Shown here: positions 47,922 to 58,496 of the stretch, in pieces
How positions within the stretch are numbered: the first letter of the stretch is position 1
How the letters are laid out: every line of letters starts with the position of its first letter
NCBI RefSeq assembly: GCF_011765625.1
Contig: NZ_CP050313.1
Span: 244,501 to 308,500, forward strand
Origin: Shewanella aestuarii
GTDB lineage: Bacteria > Pseudomonadota > Gammaproteobacteria > Enterobacterales > Shewanellaceae
Direction: 5' to 3'
DNA: 64,000 nt
Made by a program: the position numbers and the translations under genes
Notes under the pieces: generated by a model
The model's input: the letters and a program-made list of their open reading frames with translations, nothing else
Database searches by the model: none
Told to the model about the DNA's origin: nothing

Positions 47922-48538
47922 ATTTAGATTTAGATCAATTCAATGATATTGATTTTGAAAATATCGGTGCATGGCCAAAATTAGTTAAAATCGTTTTTGC
48001 TGCCTTTTTGTCAATATGTGTTATTGGTGCTAGTTATTATTTATTTATTGCAGATACCATTGCTGTGATGGAATCAGAGCAAAACAAAGAAATCGAATTA
48101 AAAGCAGATTTTGAAACGAAATATCGATTAGCTGCTAATCTAAAATTATATCGAGAACAATTAGTGGTTATGGAAGCGCAGTTTGCTGAATTATTAAAGA
48201 TGCTGCCTTCAGAAAATGAGATGCCCGGACTACTCGATGATGTCACCTTTGTTGCAACAGACGCAGGTTTAAAAATTAACAGTTTAGATTGGGATAACGA
48301 AATAGAACGTGATTTCTATATTGAGTTCCCTATTCGTTTAAATGTGGAAGGTGACTATCATCAAATTGGTAATATGGTAAGTGGTGTTGCAAAGTTACCT
48401 CGTATCGTCAGTTTGCATGATTTTACCATTACTCATAAAGAGAATGGTGGGTTATCTATGGCTATATTGGCAAAAACCTACCGCTTTAAAGAGGGGGCTG
48501 AGTTAGCCAAAGATCCAAAAAAAGGGGGGAAGAAATAA
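47918..48538 (+). CDS. pilO: Type IV pilus biogenesis protein PilO
   Basis: A 206-residue bitopic protein with an N-terminal cytoplasmic tail, a membrane helix at about 24-47 and a periplasmic coiled coil plus ferredoxin-like domain. It forms a heterodimer with PilN and contacts PilP. Location between pilN and pilP in a tightly packed unit is the main evidence, with the length and the IGAWPKLVKI segment as support. Confidence 0.93.
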   Translation: MNLDLDQFNDIDFENIGAWPKLVKIVFAAFLSICVIGASYYLFIADTIAVMESEQNKEIELKADFETKYRLAANLKLYREQLVVMEAQFAELLKMLPSENEMPGLLDDVTFVATDAGLKINSLDWDNEIERDFYIEFPIRLNVEGDYHQIGNMVSGVAKLPRIVSLHDFTITHKENGGLSMAILAKTYRFKEGAELAKDPKKGGKK

Positions 48539-49057
48539 ATGAGATCCCTACCCGTATTAATAGGAGCTAGCTTATTGCTAACAGGTTGTATTGGTGATCA
48601 CAGTGACTTAGAGTTATTTGTTACTACCACTAAAGCACAGCATGTAGCTCGTATACCACCATTAAAAGAGACGCCTAAGTTTGAGCATTTTGCCTATCAA
48701 GCAGAACTTATGCGTAGTCCATTTGTTCCGCCATCAAGGGAATTGACGGAAGAAGTTATTGATACTTCAAAAGATTGTTTACAGCCAGATTTAAAGCGTC
48801 GTAAAGGGCGTTTAGAAACCTATGCTTTAGATAATTTAAGAATGCGCGGAACGTTGAGTGAAGACGATACAATTTGGGCATTGATCGAATCTGCCGATTC
48901 AAATGTTTATCGAATGGGCGTGGGTGAATATTTAGGGCTTTATCATGGTCGCATTTCAAATGTAACGCCCCAATATATCGAAATTATAGAATTAATTCCT
49001 GATGGTTCAGGTTGCTGGGCAGAACGTCCAAGTAACTTAGAATTATCTGGCAAGTAA
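48539..49057 (+). CDS. pilP: Type IV pilus pilotin-like lipoprotein PilP
   Basis: A 172-residue inner-membrane lipoprotein (signal peptide with lipobox LTGC, Cys at 17) which connects PilN/PilO to the secretin PilQ. The C-terminal beta domain (about 70-165) is recognisable from RLETYALDNLRMRGTL and VGEYLGLYHGRISNV. It starts immediately after the pilO stop, with no spacer. Confidence 0.93.
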   Translation: MRSLPVLIGASLLLTGCIGDHSDLELFVTTTKAQHVARIPPLKETPKFEHFAYQAELMRSPFVPPSRELTEEVIDTSKDCLQPDLKRRKGRLETYALDNLRMRGTLSEDDTIWALIESADSNVYRMGVGEYLGLYHGRISNVTPQYIEIIELIPDGSGCWAERPSNLELSGK

Positions 49058-49078
49058 CGTGCGAAGGATGAGGGAATA

Positions 49079-51127
49079 ATGAAATCTTCTGCCGCGATGA
49101 AAGCATCAATGACGAGTTCATCAACTTTTAAAGCCTTTTTTGGGGCTGCATTATTAATATGTGCGCTGCCTAGTGCTGTAGCTGCAAATCGTCTATTAGA
49201 TGTCAAATACCATACAGTTGTCGATCATCAATTAGAATTAGAGTTGGTTTTTGAATCAGATATTACTTCACCAGAAGTTGATTTATCTGCTGACCCAGCT
49301 GAAATAATTTTAAATTTTGATGACAGCATTTCTAATTTACCAAAAGATCGGCTACCAATTGACAATGTAGGGGTTAAGCACTTAACGGCGCAACAACAAG
49401 CAGACAATTTGTCAATTATTGTGGCGCTAGAAAGTGTAAAACCTTACCAAGGTAAAATTGAAGGTAATCGTTACAGATTAACTATTAATGATGCAACTTC
49501 AGGGCCCTCAAGTGCAGATAATCCTTTTGTTAATACAGTTAATAGCATCGACTTTAAGCGTAATAGCAAAGGTGGAGGCGAGCTATTATTCAATCTTAGC
49601 AATCGTTCTGTCGCTGCCAATGTTGAACAGATTGGCGCAAAATTAGAAATTAAATTATATAACACCAACATGGGTGACGATTTACTATATGTAATGGACG
49701 TGCAAGATTTTGCTACGCCAGTCAGTAGTTTTGAAACATTCAAAGAAGACTTAACATCGCGCATTTTAGTCGATGTAAAAGGCAACTATGAATACAACTA
49801 TCAGCAAGATGGTAATGTATTTAAGGTTAATATCGACAAAGTTGAGCGAGTCTCTGTTGCCAAAGAAGCTAAGAAATACAATGGCCGTTCATTATCATTA
49901 AACTTCCAAAATATCTCAGTGCGTACGGTATTGCAGATTATTGCTGATTATAACAATTTCAATTTGGTGACCAGTGATACTGTTGAAGGTAATATTACTT
50001 TACGCTTAGATGATGTGCCATGGGACCAAGCGTTAGATTTAATCCTGCAAACCAAAGGGTTAGATAAGCGTATTGAAGGCAATATTTTAATGGTTGCCCC
50101 AAGTGAAGAATTAGCAATCCGTGAAAGTAATGATTTAAAGAACAAGCAAGAAGTGAAAGAGCTTGCGCCGCTTTATTCAGAGTTTTTGCAGATTAATTAT
50201 GCCAAGGCAGTTGATATTGCCGAGTTGCTCAAAGGTAGTGATTCAAGTTTACTTTCATCTCGTGGCACAGTGGCGGTTGATGAGCGTACCAATACACTAT
50301 TAGTGAAAGACACGGCTGAAATTTTAGAAAGCGTTCATCGTTTAATTGAAGTGCTTGATATTCCAATCAAACAAGTACTGATTGAATCACGCATGGTGAC
50401 AGTGAAAGATAATGTGTCAGAAGATTTAGGTATACGCTGGGGGGTAACTGATCAGCAAGGTACTAAAGGTACATCAGGCTCGCTTGAAGGAGCGGAAGGT
50501 ATTGCTGGTGGATTAATTCCAAGTATGGATGACCGCCTAAATGTGAATTTACCTGCAGCGGTTTCAAACCCAACGAGTATTGCTTTCCATGTAGCCAAAT
50601 TAGCCGATGGTACTGTGCTTGATTTAGAGTTAAGTGCACTTGAGCAAGAAAATAAAGGTGAAATTATTGCAAGTCCACGGATCACGACTTCAAATCAAAA
50701 GGCAGCATACATCGAACAAGGTATCGAGATACCTTATGTTGAGTCAGCATCAAGTGGTGCAGCAACTGTACAGTTTAAAAAGGCAGTATTATCGCTGCGG
50801 GTAACGCCACAAATTACCCCTGATAATCGTGTGATTTTGGATTTAGAGATAACCCAAGATTCACAAGGTCAGACGGTTGATACCCCTCTTGGTCAGGCTG
50901 TATCGATTGATACCCAACGCATTGGTACTCAGGTATTGGTTAATGATGGTGAAACCATCGTTTTAGGCGGAATCTACCAGCAAAACTTGATAAGCCGAGT
51001 GAGCAAAGTGCCAGTCTTGGGGGATATTCCATTAGTTGGATTCTTGTTCCGTAATAGTACTGATAGTAATGAGCGCCAAGAGCTATTGATATTTGTTACA
51101 CCCAAAATCATATCTGATGAATTATAA
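49079..51127 (+). CDS. pilQ: Type IV pilus secretin PilQ
   Basis: PilQ forms the outer-membrane channel for the pilus. The 682-residue preprotein has a long signal peptide (cleavage near VAA-N at about 36), two AMIN-type cell-wall domains (about 40-250), an STN/N0 domain near 275-350 (SLNFQNISVRTVLQIIADYN), an N1 domain, and the secretin core to residue 675, with VPVLGDIPLVGFLFR near 643-657. It is the last gene of the operon before a strong terminator. Confidence 0.96.
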   Translation: MKSSAAMKASMTSSSTFKAFFGAALLICALPSAVAANRLLDVKYHTVVDHQLELELVFESDITSPEVDLSADPAEIILNFDDSISNLPKDRLPIDNVGVKHLTAQQQADNLSIIVALESVKPYQGKIEGNRYRLTINDATSGPSSADNPFVNTVNSIDFKRNSKGGGELLFNLSNRSVAANVEQIGAKLEIKLYNTNMGDDLLYVMDVQDFATPVSSFETFKEDLTSRILVDVKGNYEYNYQQDGNVFKVNIDKVERVSVAKEAKKYNGRSLSLNFQNISVRTVLQIIADYNNFNLVTSDTVEGNITLRLDDVPWDQALDLILQTKGLDKRIEGNILMVAPSEELAIRESNDLKNKQEVKELAPLYSEFLQINYAKAVDIAELLKGSDSSLLSSRGTVAVDERTNTLLVKDTAEILESVHRLIEVLDIPIKQVLIESRMVTVKDNVSEDLGIRWGVTDQQGTKGTSGSLEGAEGIAGGLIPSMDDRLNVNLPAAVSNPTSIAFHVAKLADGTVLDLELSALEQENKGEIIASPRITTSNQKAAYIEQGIEIPYVESASSGAATVQFKKAVLSLRVTPQITPDNRVILDLEITQDSQGQTVDTPLGQAVSIDTQRIGTQVLVNDGETIVLGGIYQQNLISRVSKVPVLGDIPLVGFLFRNSTDSNERQELLIFVTPKIISDEL

Positions 51128-51144
51128 GGTTTAGAAAATATATT

Positions 51145-51178
51145 AAGGCCAGCAAACACCATGCTGGCCTTTGTTTTT
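51145..51178 (+). terminator. Intrinsic terminator after pilQ
   Basis: AAGGCCAGCA / TGCTGGCCTT (10 bp perfect) around AACACCA with TGTTTTT after it, 17 bases past the pilQ stop. It separates the pilus operon from aroK; the aroK promoter should lie in 51179-51361. Confidence 0.92.
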
Positions 51179-51361
51179 AAGCATTTTGACAGGCTTTATT
51201 TAATAAAATGGTTATAAATTGTCGCCATCACTTGCCAGCGGTAGGCCTAAACTGAGATAATCCCGCGTCAAGTCTCAATAGAGCAAGGTAATAATTTAGT
51301 TGGTCGACGCTATCTTTCGTCGATCTGGCATTCTTCAATATAAGATTCAGACGTATACGCA

Positions 51362-51877
51362 ATGGCTGAAAAACGTAATATTTTTCTAGTAGGCCCTATG
51401 GGCGCAGGTAAAAGCACAATTGGCCGTCATTTGGCTCAAATGCTGCATTTAGATTTCCACGATTCAGATCAAGAGATAGAGCAACGTACAGGTGCTGATA
51501 TCGCTTGGGTATTTGATGTTGAAGGTGAGGAAGGTTTCCGTCGTCGTGAAGCACAAGTCATTGCCGATCTTTCAGAGAGGCAAGGAATTGTATTAGCAAC
51601 GGGTGGTGGTTCTGTTCAAAGTAAGGACATCCGCAATTACCTTTCAGCACGTGGTATCGTGGTTTACTTAGAGACGACAATCGACAAGCAAGTTGCTCGT
51701 ACGCAACGTGATAAGCGTCGTCCTTTACTACAAGTTGATGATCCTCGTGAAGTGCTCGAAAGCTTAGCTGAAATCCGTAATCCTTTATATGAAGAGATTG
51801 CAGATGTCATCGTTAAGACAGATGAGCAAAGTGCGAAAATTGTCGCCAATCAAATTATTGAGCAACTCGGTTTTTAG
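51362..51877 (+). CDS. aroK: Shikimate kinase I
   Basis: AroK phosphorylates shikimate with ATP in chorismate synthesis. At 171 residues it shows the P-loop [11 protein letters not shown] near 11-21, the shikimate-binding [14 protein letters not shown] near 34-47, and GGGS near 79-82. Spacing to aroB is 9 bases, as in the enteric aroKB-damX-dam unit. Confidence 0.97.
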   Translation: MAEKRNIFLVGPMGAGKSTIGRHLAQMLHLDFHDSDQEIEQRTGADIAWVFDVEGEEGFRRREAQVIADLSERQGIVLATGGGSVQSKDIRNYLSARGIVVYLETTIDKQVARTQRDKRRPLLQVDDPREVLESLAEIRNPLYEEIADVIVKTDEQSAKIVANQIIEQLGF

Positions 51878-51886
51878 GAAAAAAAC

Positions 51887-52963
51887 ATGCAACAAATTCA
51901 GGTTGAATTAGGTGATAGAAGTTACCCCATTTATATAGGCCAGAATTTGATGTGTGATGGCGACTTATTTAGTCGCTACCTAGCAAACAAGAATGTACTC
52001 ATCGTAACCAATGACACTATTGCCCCTTTGTATTTAAACACATTGGAACAGGCAATGGTGTCTTGTGCGTGTGTTGAGCATATTATTCTTCCCGATGGTG
52101 AAAAGTTTAAGAACTTACAGCATCTCGATGACATTTTTTCTGCATTATTAGAAAAAAACTTTGCCCGAGATTCAGTTCTTGTGGCACTTGGTGGCGGTGT
52201 GGTTGGTGATATGACAGGCTTTGCTGCTGCATGTTATCAACGGGGCATTGATTTTGTGCAGGTGCCAACTACTTTGTTATCACAAGTTGACTCGTCTGTC
52301 GGTGGTAAAACGGCGGTTAATCATCTTTTAGGTAAAAACATGATTGGTGCTTTTTATCAGCCTCAATCAGTGGTGATTGATACCGATTGTTTATCGACCT
52401 TGCCGGCAAATGAATTTGCTGCCGGAATGGCGGAGGTCATTAAGTATGGCATTATTTGGGATAGTGAGTTTTTTGAGTGGCTTGAGCAAAATGTCGCAGC
52501 ATTAAAAGGCTTAGACACCCAAGCACTTGAATATACCATTGCCAAGTGCTGTCAGATTAAAGCCGATGTTGTTACTCAAGATGAAACTGAACGCGGTGTA
52601 CGTGCACTATTAAATTTAGGCCACACCTTTGGCCATGCGATTGAAGCTGAAATGGGCTATGGCGAGTGGCTGCATGGTGACGCTGTTGCCGTAGGCACAA
52701 TTCTTGCTGCTCAAACAGCACAACAACTAAATTTAATCGACGAGTCAATAGTTTGTCGAATTCGGGATTTATTCATCGCGTTTGATTTACCCGTCAATGC
52801 GCCGGATTCTATGGATTTTGACAGTTTTATAAAGCACATGCGGCGTGATAAGAAAGTGCTAGGGGGAAAAATCAGATTGATTCTTCCTACTGCTTTAGGT
52901 CAAGCAGATGTCTTCAGTGATGTAACTGAAGCCATGCTTGAACAGGTGATCAGCCGCGCATAA
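51887..52963 (+). CDS. aroB: 3-dehydroquinate synthase
   Basis: AroB converts DAHP to 3-dehydroquinate using NAD and a metal. At 358 residues it has the [20 protein letters not shown] signature near 104-123, then [19 protein letters not shown] near 128-146, and the metal-binding Glu and His in [12 protein letters not shown] near 243-254. The gene continues the aroK-aroB-damX-dam order. Confidence 0.97.
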   Translation: MQQIQVELGDRSYPIYIGQNLMCDGDLFSRYLANKNVLIVTNDTIAPLYLNTLEQAMVSCACVEHIILPDGEKFKNLQHLDDIFSALLEKNFARDSVLVALGGGVVGDMTGFAAACYQRGIDFVQVPTTLLSQVDSSVGGKTAVNHLLGKNMIGAFYQPQSVVIDTDCLSTLPANEFAAGMAEVIKYGIIWDSEFFEWLEQNVAALKGLDTQALEYTIAKCCQIKADVVTQDETERGVRALLNLGHTFGHAIEAEMGYGEWLHGDAVAVGTILAAQTAQQLNLIDESIVCRIRDLFIAFDLPVNAPDSMDFDSFIKHMRRDKKVLGGKIRLILPTALGQADVFSDVTEAMLEQVISRA

Positions 52964-52981
52964 ATAACGTGTGGTAGATCT

Positions 52982-54478
52982 TTGAGCTCAGAATTATTAT
53001 TACTCCCCAGCCAAGACGCCTTGATTCAAAGGCTGCAACATATTGCTAGCTATAGTGAGCAATTATTATTGCTTTGTGGAGTCAAAGGTTCAGGAAAATC
53101 CACTTTAAGTATTGCCTTAGCAAGCGAGCTTGATGAGTATAATTCTGCGCTGGTTTTATGCCCGCAACATGCTGAACCTTGTGAAATTCGCCGTAAAATC
53201 CTCGTTCAGCTTATTTCGTCTCCCATTTTTGATGATGATGTACCTCTGATTGAGACTTTTGTACGTATTCAATCTACTCTAACCAAGCCATTACACATCA
53301 TTATTGATGATGCACATTTACTGCCAAAAACATTATGGGCAGAATGTATTTTGCTATCGCAAATGATGTGCGCAGGGGCAAAAGTTAGCGTTACTATGGC
53401 GATGGACTCAAGTTACTACCCCACATTAGTGGCGGAGTTATCGGAGTCGATGCGGGATAATTTATTGCCAATCACTATAGAAGCTTTGCCTGTGAGTGAG
53501 CGTAATGGCTTATATCAAAGTTTATTGTTACGCACAGGTCAAACCCCCTTTACTCCGCGAGATATCATTTATCGTCAATTAGAAAAGCAAACAGGCACAC
53601 CTGCAGAAGTTGTCGATCTACTGGCATTGGCACTTGAAAAGCCAGAAGTTGAAGTTAATAAGTGGTCTTGGCAAGTAAAAACAATGCTGATTAGCGTTGG
53701 TATCTTGTTGGTTATTGGGAGTATTTATTGGTTTAACCGCGGCCAATTGGAAAGTTTTTTTAGTCAACCACAAGTAGAAAAACAACTCACCGTATTACAA
53801 CTGCAACACAAACAACAAGCCAATCGCTTTCTTGTTGAGCATGGGCGGAAGTTAGTATTCGCTGTGGTGAATAAAAATAGCCAAGATACCAATTTCGGCG
53901 CTTCAGAGACTGCAAAGCAATTAAAGCCGTTGTTAGAGCAAGTTGAGACTCATGCGTCTCAATATCCATTAAATAGTGGCATATTGATAACTAAGATTGA
54001 CTCGCATGACGAAGTTACTATAACCAGTACAAAAATCAGTAAAAACGATACTCAATCAGCCACAACTTTTGCGCCTATCAAGACTCAAAAAGTCTCTGCA
54101 AATATAGAAAACACGCTATTGAGCGATAAAATAAATATCGCTGAAATTCATCAAGCTGTACAGCCAGCAGCATTTAAAGAGGCAGACTTAACTGCCCCCT
54201 CTAAAATACCACCTGGTAAGCCACAAGGTTTTACCTTGCAAATTGCCAGTGTGAATAATCAAAAGTCTCTCGATGTGATTATTGCCAAACTTTCCCGCGA
54301 GCAAAATTTGTATCTTGCTAAACATCAATCTCGATTTGTGTTGCTGCTAGGTCAGTTCAACTCTACTGAGCAAGCGCAAGCTGTAGCCAAACGAATACAG
54401 CAATTAGGTTTAAGCGCCCCTTGGGTGAGAAAATGGCAAGATTTAGATGAATACATTATTGAGCGGGAAATTCGATGA
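52982..54478 (+). CDS. damX: Cell-division protein DamX (AAA ATPase plus SPOR domain)
   Basis: A 498-residue inner-membrane protein. An N-terminal ATPase-like domain shows a Walker A GVKGSGKSTLS near 33-43 and an IIIDDAHLL Walker B near 103-111. A membrane helix sits at about 235-253. A C-terminal SPOR domain (about 418-490, QGFTLQIASVNNQ) binds denuded septal glycan. The only nearby start is TTG 52982, because an in-frame stop lies 21 bases upstream, and its ribosome site is weak. It is 18 bases after aroB and 61 before dam. Confidence 0.92.
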   Translation: MSSELLLLPSQDALIQRLQHIASYSEQLLLLCGVKGSGKSTLSIALASELDEYNSALVLCPQHAEPCEIRRKILVQLISSPIFDDDVPLIETFVRIQSTLTKPLHIIIDDAHLLPKTLWAECILLSQMMCAGAKVSVTMAMDSSYYPTLVAELSESMRDNLLPITIEALPVSERNGLYQSLLLRTGQTPFTPRDIIYRQLEKQTGTPAEVVDLLALALEKPEVEVNKWSWQVKTMLISVGILLVIGSIYWFNRGQLESFFSQPQVEKQLTVLQLQHKQQANRFLVEHGRKLVFAVVNKNSQDTNFGASETAKQLKPLLEQVETHASQYPLNSGILITKIDSHDEVTITSTKISKNDTQSATTFAPIKTQKVSANIENTLLSDKINIAEIHQAVQPAAFKEADLTAPSKIPPGKPQGFTLQIASVNNQKSLDVIIAKLSREQNLYLAKHQSRFVLLLGQFNSTEQAQAVAKRIQQLGLSAPWVRKWQDLDEYIIEREIR

Positions 54479-54539
54479 TATATCAGTATAAACAGAGTAC
54501 AATCATCAGCTTTGATTTTAACGGCAATTAACTAACTTT

Positions 54540-55382
54540 ATGATAAAAAAGCATAGAGCCTTTCTTAAGTGGGCGGGTGGCAAGTTTAAACTCGTCGATG
54601 AATTATCTAAGCATTTACCAGAAGGGCAGCGTTTAGTTGAACCTTTTGTGGGTGCTGGCTCAGTGTTTTTGAATACCGATTATGAAGAGTATTTATTGTG
54701 CGATATTAATCAGGATTTGATTAACCTTTATCAGATTGTGCAGCAAAAACCACAGGCTTATATTAATGCGGTAAAGGCTTTGTTTGTGCCTGAAATGAAC
54801 CAAAAAGAAGCCTATTACAAAATCCGTGAACAATTTAATTTAAGCCGCGACCCTTTTGAGCGCTCGGTGTTTTTCTTGTATTTAAATCGCCACGGTTTTA
54901 ACGGCTTATGCCGTTATAACCGTAACGGTGGTTTTAATGTGCCTTTTGGATCTTATAAAAAACCGTATTTTCCTGAACAGGAAATTTTGCATTTTTCGCA
55001 AAAAGCACAAAAAGCTACCTTTAAGTGCATTAGTTACGAAGCTGCATTTGATTTAGCGGTTGATGGTGATGTGATTTATTGCGATCCACCTTATGCACCG
55101 TTATCCACCACCGCCAGCTTTACCACTTACGCAGGCCCAGGCTTTAGTTTGGATGATCAAGCTTTGTTAGCGCGCTATTCTCGTCAAAGTGCGCATAAGC
55201 GTAATATTCCGGTGCTGATCAGCAACCATGATATTCCGCTAACCCGTGAGCTATATCGTGGTGCTAAATTAGCAACCATTGCTGTGCAACGTAATATCAG
55301 TCAAAAAGGTTCATCCCGTAATAAAGTGGATGAAATCATGGCGCTATATGATCACCATTATTTTGACGAAAACGACAATTAA
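54540..55382 (+). CDS. dam: DNA adenine methylase Dam
   Basis: Dam methylates adenine in GATC using S-adenosylmethionine, and marks strands for mismatch repair. At 280 residues it has KWAGGKFKL near 10-18 (the FxGxG region), PFVGAGSVF near 37-45, and the catalytic DPPY motif near 180-183. It is preceded by damX. The gene ends 41 bases from the converging mutT, and no clear terminator is seen in the gap. Confidence 0.96.
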   Translation: MIKKHRAFLKWAGGKFKLVDELSKHLPEGQRLVEPFVGAGSVFLNTDYEEYLLCDINQDLINLYQIVQQKPQAYINAVKALFVPEMNQKEAYYKIREQFNLSRDPFERSVFFLYLNRHGFNGLCRYNRNGGFNVPFGSYKKPYFPEQEILHFSQKAQKATFKCISYEAAFDLAVDGDVIYCDPPYAPLSTTASFTTYAGPGFSLDDQALLARYSRQSAHKRNIPVLISNHDIPLTRELYRGAKLATIAVQRNISQKGSSRNKVDEIMALYDHHYFDENDN

Positions 55383-55423
55383 TCCGTTAAGCTTAAAAGT
55401 GGGCATAACCGGCTTGCACTCGA

Positions 55424-55822
55424 TTAGGTTAGCTCACTAAGTATTTTATCGACTATTGGTTTATTGGCTTCTGGAAAGTCGTAATCAACAAGTTGGCTAA
55501 ATGGCACCCATTCGATTTGCTGTTGTTCCATTCCTTTAGCTTCATTACTAAAATCAGTCACTAAATGAATGTCTAAACGAACATGTTTGTCAGGATAATT
55601 ATGGCTGATGTCCATAAAAGGGGATGAGCTAACCACATCTAAGTTAACTTCTTCTTTAAGCTCCCTAATCAGCGCTTCAGTTACCGTTTCGTTCTCTTCT
55701 ACCTTACCGCCCGGAAACTCCCATTTACCGCCTTGGTGAAGGTGTCCGTGCCTTTTGGCCAGTAATATCTGCTGATGCTGGTTAATAATCACCCCAACAG
55801 CAACATGAATTCTTTTTTGCAT
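55424..55822 (-). CDS. mutT: 8-oxo-dGTP diphosphatase MutT
   Basis: MutT removes 8-oxo-dGTP from the nucleotide pool and so prevents A:T to C:G changes. At 132 residues, the Nudix box (GGKVEENETVTEALIRELKEE) lies near 39-59 with all catalytic Glu residues. It is followed by dam in tail-to-tail arrangement and preceded by yacG. Confidence 0.95.
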   Translation of the reverse strand: MQKRIHVAVGVIINQHQQILLAKRHGHLHQGGKWEFPGGKVEENETVTEALIRELKEEVNLDVVSSSPFMDISHNYPDKHVRLDIHLVTDFSNEAKGMEQQQIEWVPFSQLVDYDFPEANKPIVDKILSELT

Positions 55823-55842
55823 TGTTTACTTAAACCTTGGTG

Positions 55843-56058
55843 TTAGTGTTCATCTTTAAAAAAGGGGGCGTCGTCATAACCGATATCATCAAACATATCA
55901 GGGTCTAATTCAGGCTTAACCGGAATAGCGTGCTTTTCGTCGGCCCAATCACCTAAATCAATGAGTTTACAGCGTTCGCTACAAAAAGGTCTAAATTGGG
56001 ATTCGGCAACCCATTTAACGGGGGTTTTACAAATAGGGCAATCTACAGAAAATGACAT
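55843..56058 (-). CDS. yacG: DNA gyrase inhibitor YacG (zinc-binding)
   Basis: A 71-residue zinc protein (E. coli YacG inhibits gyrase). The four Cys ligands are seen in CPICK and CSERC, and [16 protein letters not shown] is the family signature. The frame starts at TTG 56076, but ATG 56058 begins [11 protein letters not shown] and is chosen; its ribosome site is weak. It sits between zapD and mutT, matching the usual order. Confidence 0.92.
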   Translation of the reverse strand: MSFSVDCPICKTPVKWVAESQFRPFCSERCKLIDLGDWADEKHAIPVKPELDPDMFDDIGYDDAPFFKDEH

Positions 56059-56105
56059 AATCTGTTTACTCAGCAATGATAAAAATTTATGGGATAGTAA
56101 ATTTT

Positions 56106-56840
56106 TTAGCTACAAGTAGCCAGTAAGAATTGAATCGTTTTGTCTGTATGGCGTTGTTGGTCAAAATCGACAAAATGAATCGCATAACGATTCCGATGGC
56201 CACTGATGGTTGGATAACAACCGTACTTGGCATCAATTTTAACTCGGATCAATGCCAGTGCTTGGCTACTATCACTTTGATAAAACCCAGCATTTGCATC
56301 AGCTTGATTAAATTCAGCGGTATTGCGGATAAGTTCCAATAGCAGTGATACTGGGGTAAGTAAGGGCTCAAATTGATCAATCCAACATTGAATGTCTAAT
56401 TGTCTTTCTTGCCATGATTTTGCTAACCAAAAATGTAATTGGGGTAAATCGAAGTTGCAACAAGCACCGGGCATACCAAATCGCTGTCGCAAAGCACAGA
56501 TGAATTTTTCTTTTTTAAGGTGCACACCAATTCTGTCTGGGGTTTGCAAGGGCGCCTTTGCTTGTATGAGTCGATTAATGATGTGGTGAACTTGATCTTT
56601 ATGCACCTCAGGTTGTTCAAGCCATTTAGAGAGCAAAATAATATTGCGATCAATATCTTTTAATACATCGGAGCGATAATCACATCTATCAGTAAGTTCA
56701 CACAATGAGAAAAGCGGGTAAAAACAACGATGTTGAAGATCTTCAGTGAGGTTTTGCTGTAATTGAGCCGACAAGTATTCTAAACGTAAATAACTGCGAA
56801 TTTTTTCATTTAGTGGTTGTTCGTATATGAGTTCAGTCAT
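56106..56840 (-). CDS. zapD: Cell-division protein ZapD
   Basis: ZapD crosslinks FtsZ filaments in the Z-ring. At 244 residues the family's start [18 protein letters not shown] near 5-22 and the conserved [26 protein letters not shown] block near 108-133 are evident. It overlaps coaE by 8 bases (ATGACTGA) and is followed by yacG. Confidence 0.95.
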   Translation of the reverse strand: MTELIYEQPLNEKIRSYLRLEYLSAQLQQNLTEDLQHRCFYPLFSLCELTDRCDYRSDVLKDIDRNIILLSKWLEQPEVHKDQVHHIINRLIQAKAPLQTPDRIGVHLKKEKFICALRQRFGMPGACCNFDLPQLHFWLAKSWQERQLDIQCWIDQFEPLLTPVSLLLELIRNTAEFNQADANAGFYQSDSSQALALIRVKIDAKYGCYPTISGHRNRYAIHFVDFDQQRHTDKTIQFLLATCS

Positions 56841-57456
56841 TGTGCTTGGTTTCGTATAAGCTCGCTTGGGCTAGATATTTATCGTGTAATAACGCCACCT
56901 GACTTTGTAACTCAGCTAATTCTCCTTGATTATTGATTACAGCATCGGCTTGCTGTAATCGTTTCTCGCGGGAAATTTGGCTGTTAATAATGTGCTCAAC
57001 TTGGGTTGGTGCGACATTATCGCGTTGACTCGTCCGTGATACTTGCAACTCAGGTGAAACATCCACCACTAAAGTTGTATTGACTAACCTATCTAACCCG
57101 TTCTCAAATAGCAAGGGCACAACTAAAATTACATATTCAGAATCAGCAATTTGTACTTGTTGCAGCATAGTTTGCCTGATTAAGGGATGTAACAGATTAT
57201 TTAACCATTCAAGCTGACTTTTATCTGAAAATATAATCTCACGCAGCGCAGCGCGGTTCAATTCACCGCTGGCTAAACAAATCTTATCACCGAAGTGGGC
57301 TTTTATTTGCTCAAGCCCACTCGAACCAAGGGCAACAACCTCGCGCGCGACAATATCGGCATCAACCAAGGTAATGCCAAGTTCGGCAAATAAATTGGCT
57401 ACAGTGGTTTTACCGCTACCAATGCCACCGGTTAAGCCAACAATGTACTTAGCCAT
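56833..57456 (-). CDS. coaE: Dephospho-CoA kinase
   Basis: CoaE performs the final step of coenzyme A synthesis, phosphorylating the ribose of dephospho-CoA. At 207 residues it has the P-loop GLTGGIGSGKTTVA near 8-21, DADIVAREVV near 33-42, and VVPLLFENGLD near 110. The gene overlaps zapD and follows pilD by a 92-base gap. Confidence 0.96.
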   Translation of the reverse strand: MAKYIVGLTGGIGSGKTTVANLFAELGITLVDADIVAREVVALGSSGLEQIKAHFGDKICLASGELNRAALREIIFSDKSQLEWLNNLLHPLIRQTMLQQVQIADSEYVILVVPLLFENGLDRLVNTTLVVDVSPELQVSRTSQRDNVAPTQVEHIINSQISREKRLQQADAVINNQGELAELQSQVALLHDKYLAQASLYETKHND

Positions 57457-57548
57457 AAGTCACCTGTATTAATTTAAGTCGCCAACGCGGTTTGGAGTCA
57501 TCGTTATAATGAGCTATTGCCTTCACATGGGCTAGCGATTACAAGCCT

Positions 57549-58475
57549 TCAGAGTGTGCCCAAATACCAATTGATAATGTCATTGCCCCATAACAAGGCA
57601 ATCCAGCCTGCTGCGGCTATGTATGGGCCAAATGGAATGGGTTTACCGGCATGAAGCTTTTTAGTGATGATCATGGTGATCCCCACCACCGCGCCAACTA
57701 ATGATGATAGCAAAATAATTAACGGCAGCATTTGCCAGCCTAACCAAGCGCCAAATACAGCAAGAAGCTTGAAATCGCCATAGCCCATACCTTCTTTGCC
57801 AGTGACGAGCTTAAATAACCAGAACACGCTCCACAAACTTAAATACCCGGCAATGGCACCAATGATTGCATCAGTGGGGCTGATAAACACACCTTGCAGG
57901 TTTATTAATAAGCCTAGCCATAATAGTGGTAGGGTGAGCTGATCGGGCAATAGCATTTCATCTAAATCGATACCGGTTAATGCCACCAGAAAAAAGGTTA
58001 ATATGGCAGCAAACAAAAACTGCACGCTTGGGCCTAAGTGCCATGCCAAGGTAGCAACCAATAAGCCGGTGAGTAACTCAATTATTGGGTAGCGGGCAGA
58101 GATACTGGTTTGGCAATTGGCACATTTGCCTTTCAGCATCAGCCAGCCTAAAACCGGTAAGTTATGCCAAGGTTTAATGTTAGCGTTACATTTTGGGCAG
58201 GCAGAGCCGGGCACCACTAGATTGTATTTTTCAGGAAAGACATCTATAGGTTTGTTTAAGCGCTTTTCACCCACTTGTTCGACAATATCAGGATGATATT
58301 CGTTTAAGTAGAAGTTACATTCCGCTTGCCATTCACGTTTCATCATCACAGGTAAGCGATGAATTACCACATTTAAAAAGCTGCCAATGGTGGCAGCAAA
58401 CACAAAACTAACGGCAGCAAACAGCCAAGGGTTTTGGCTCATGCTGGCGGTAAAGGTAGAGATAAATTCGGACAT
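57549..58475 (-). CDS. pilD: Prepilin peptidase/N-methyltransferase PilD
   Basis: An inner-membrane aspartyl protease which cuts the type III leader of prepilins and N-methylates the new end. At 308 residues, the cytoplasmic zinc-binding domain has CPKCNANI and CANCQTSI near 93-100 and 118-125. The catalytic Asp residues are in GIDLDEMLLPDQL near 164 and GYGDFKLL near 228. About seven membrane helices follow. The gene order pilB-pilC-pilD is standard. Confidence 0.96.
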   Translation of the reverse strand: MSEFISTFTASMSQNPWLFAAVSFVFAATIGSFLNVVIHRLPVMMKREWQAECNFYLNEYHPDIVEQVGEKRLNKPIDVFPEKYNLVVPGSACPKCNANIKPWHNLPVLGWLMLKGKCANCQTSISARYPIIELLTGLLVATLAWHLGPSVQFLFAAILTFFLVALTGIDLDEMLLPDQLTLPLLWLGLLINLQGVFISPTDAIIGAIAGYLSLWSVFWLFKLVTGKEGMGYGDFKLLAVFGAWLGWQMLPLIILLSSLVGAVVGITMIITKKLHAGKPIPFGPYIAAAGWIALLWGNDIINWYLGTL

Positions 58476-58496
58476 TATTATTCTTTTATTTTAATA

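Noticed and set aside
51186..51215. TTGACA upstream of aroK as a promoter
   Set aside because: The nearest TATAAA lies 21 bases away, too far for a normal sigma-70 promoter, so I did not list it.
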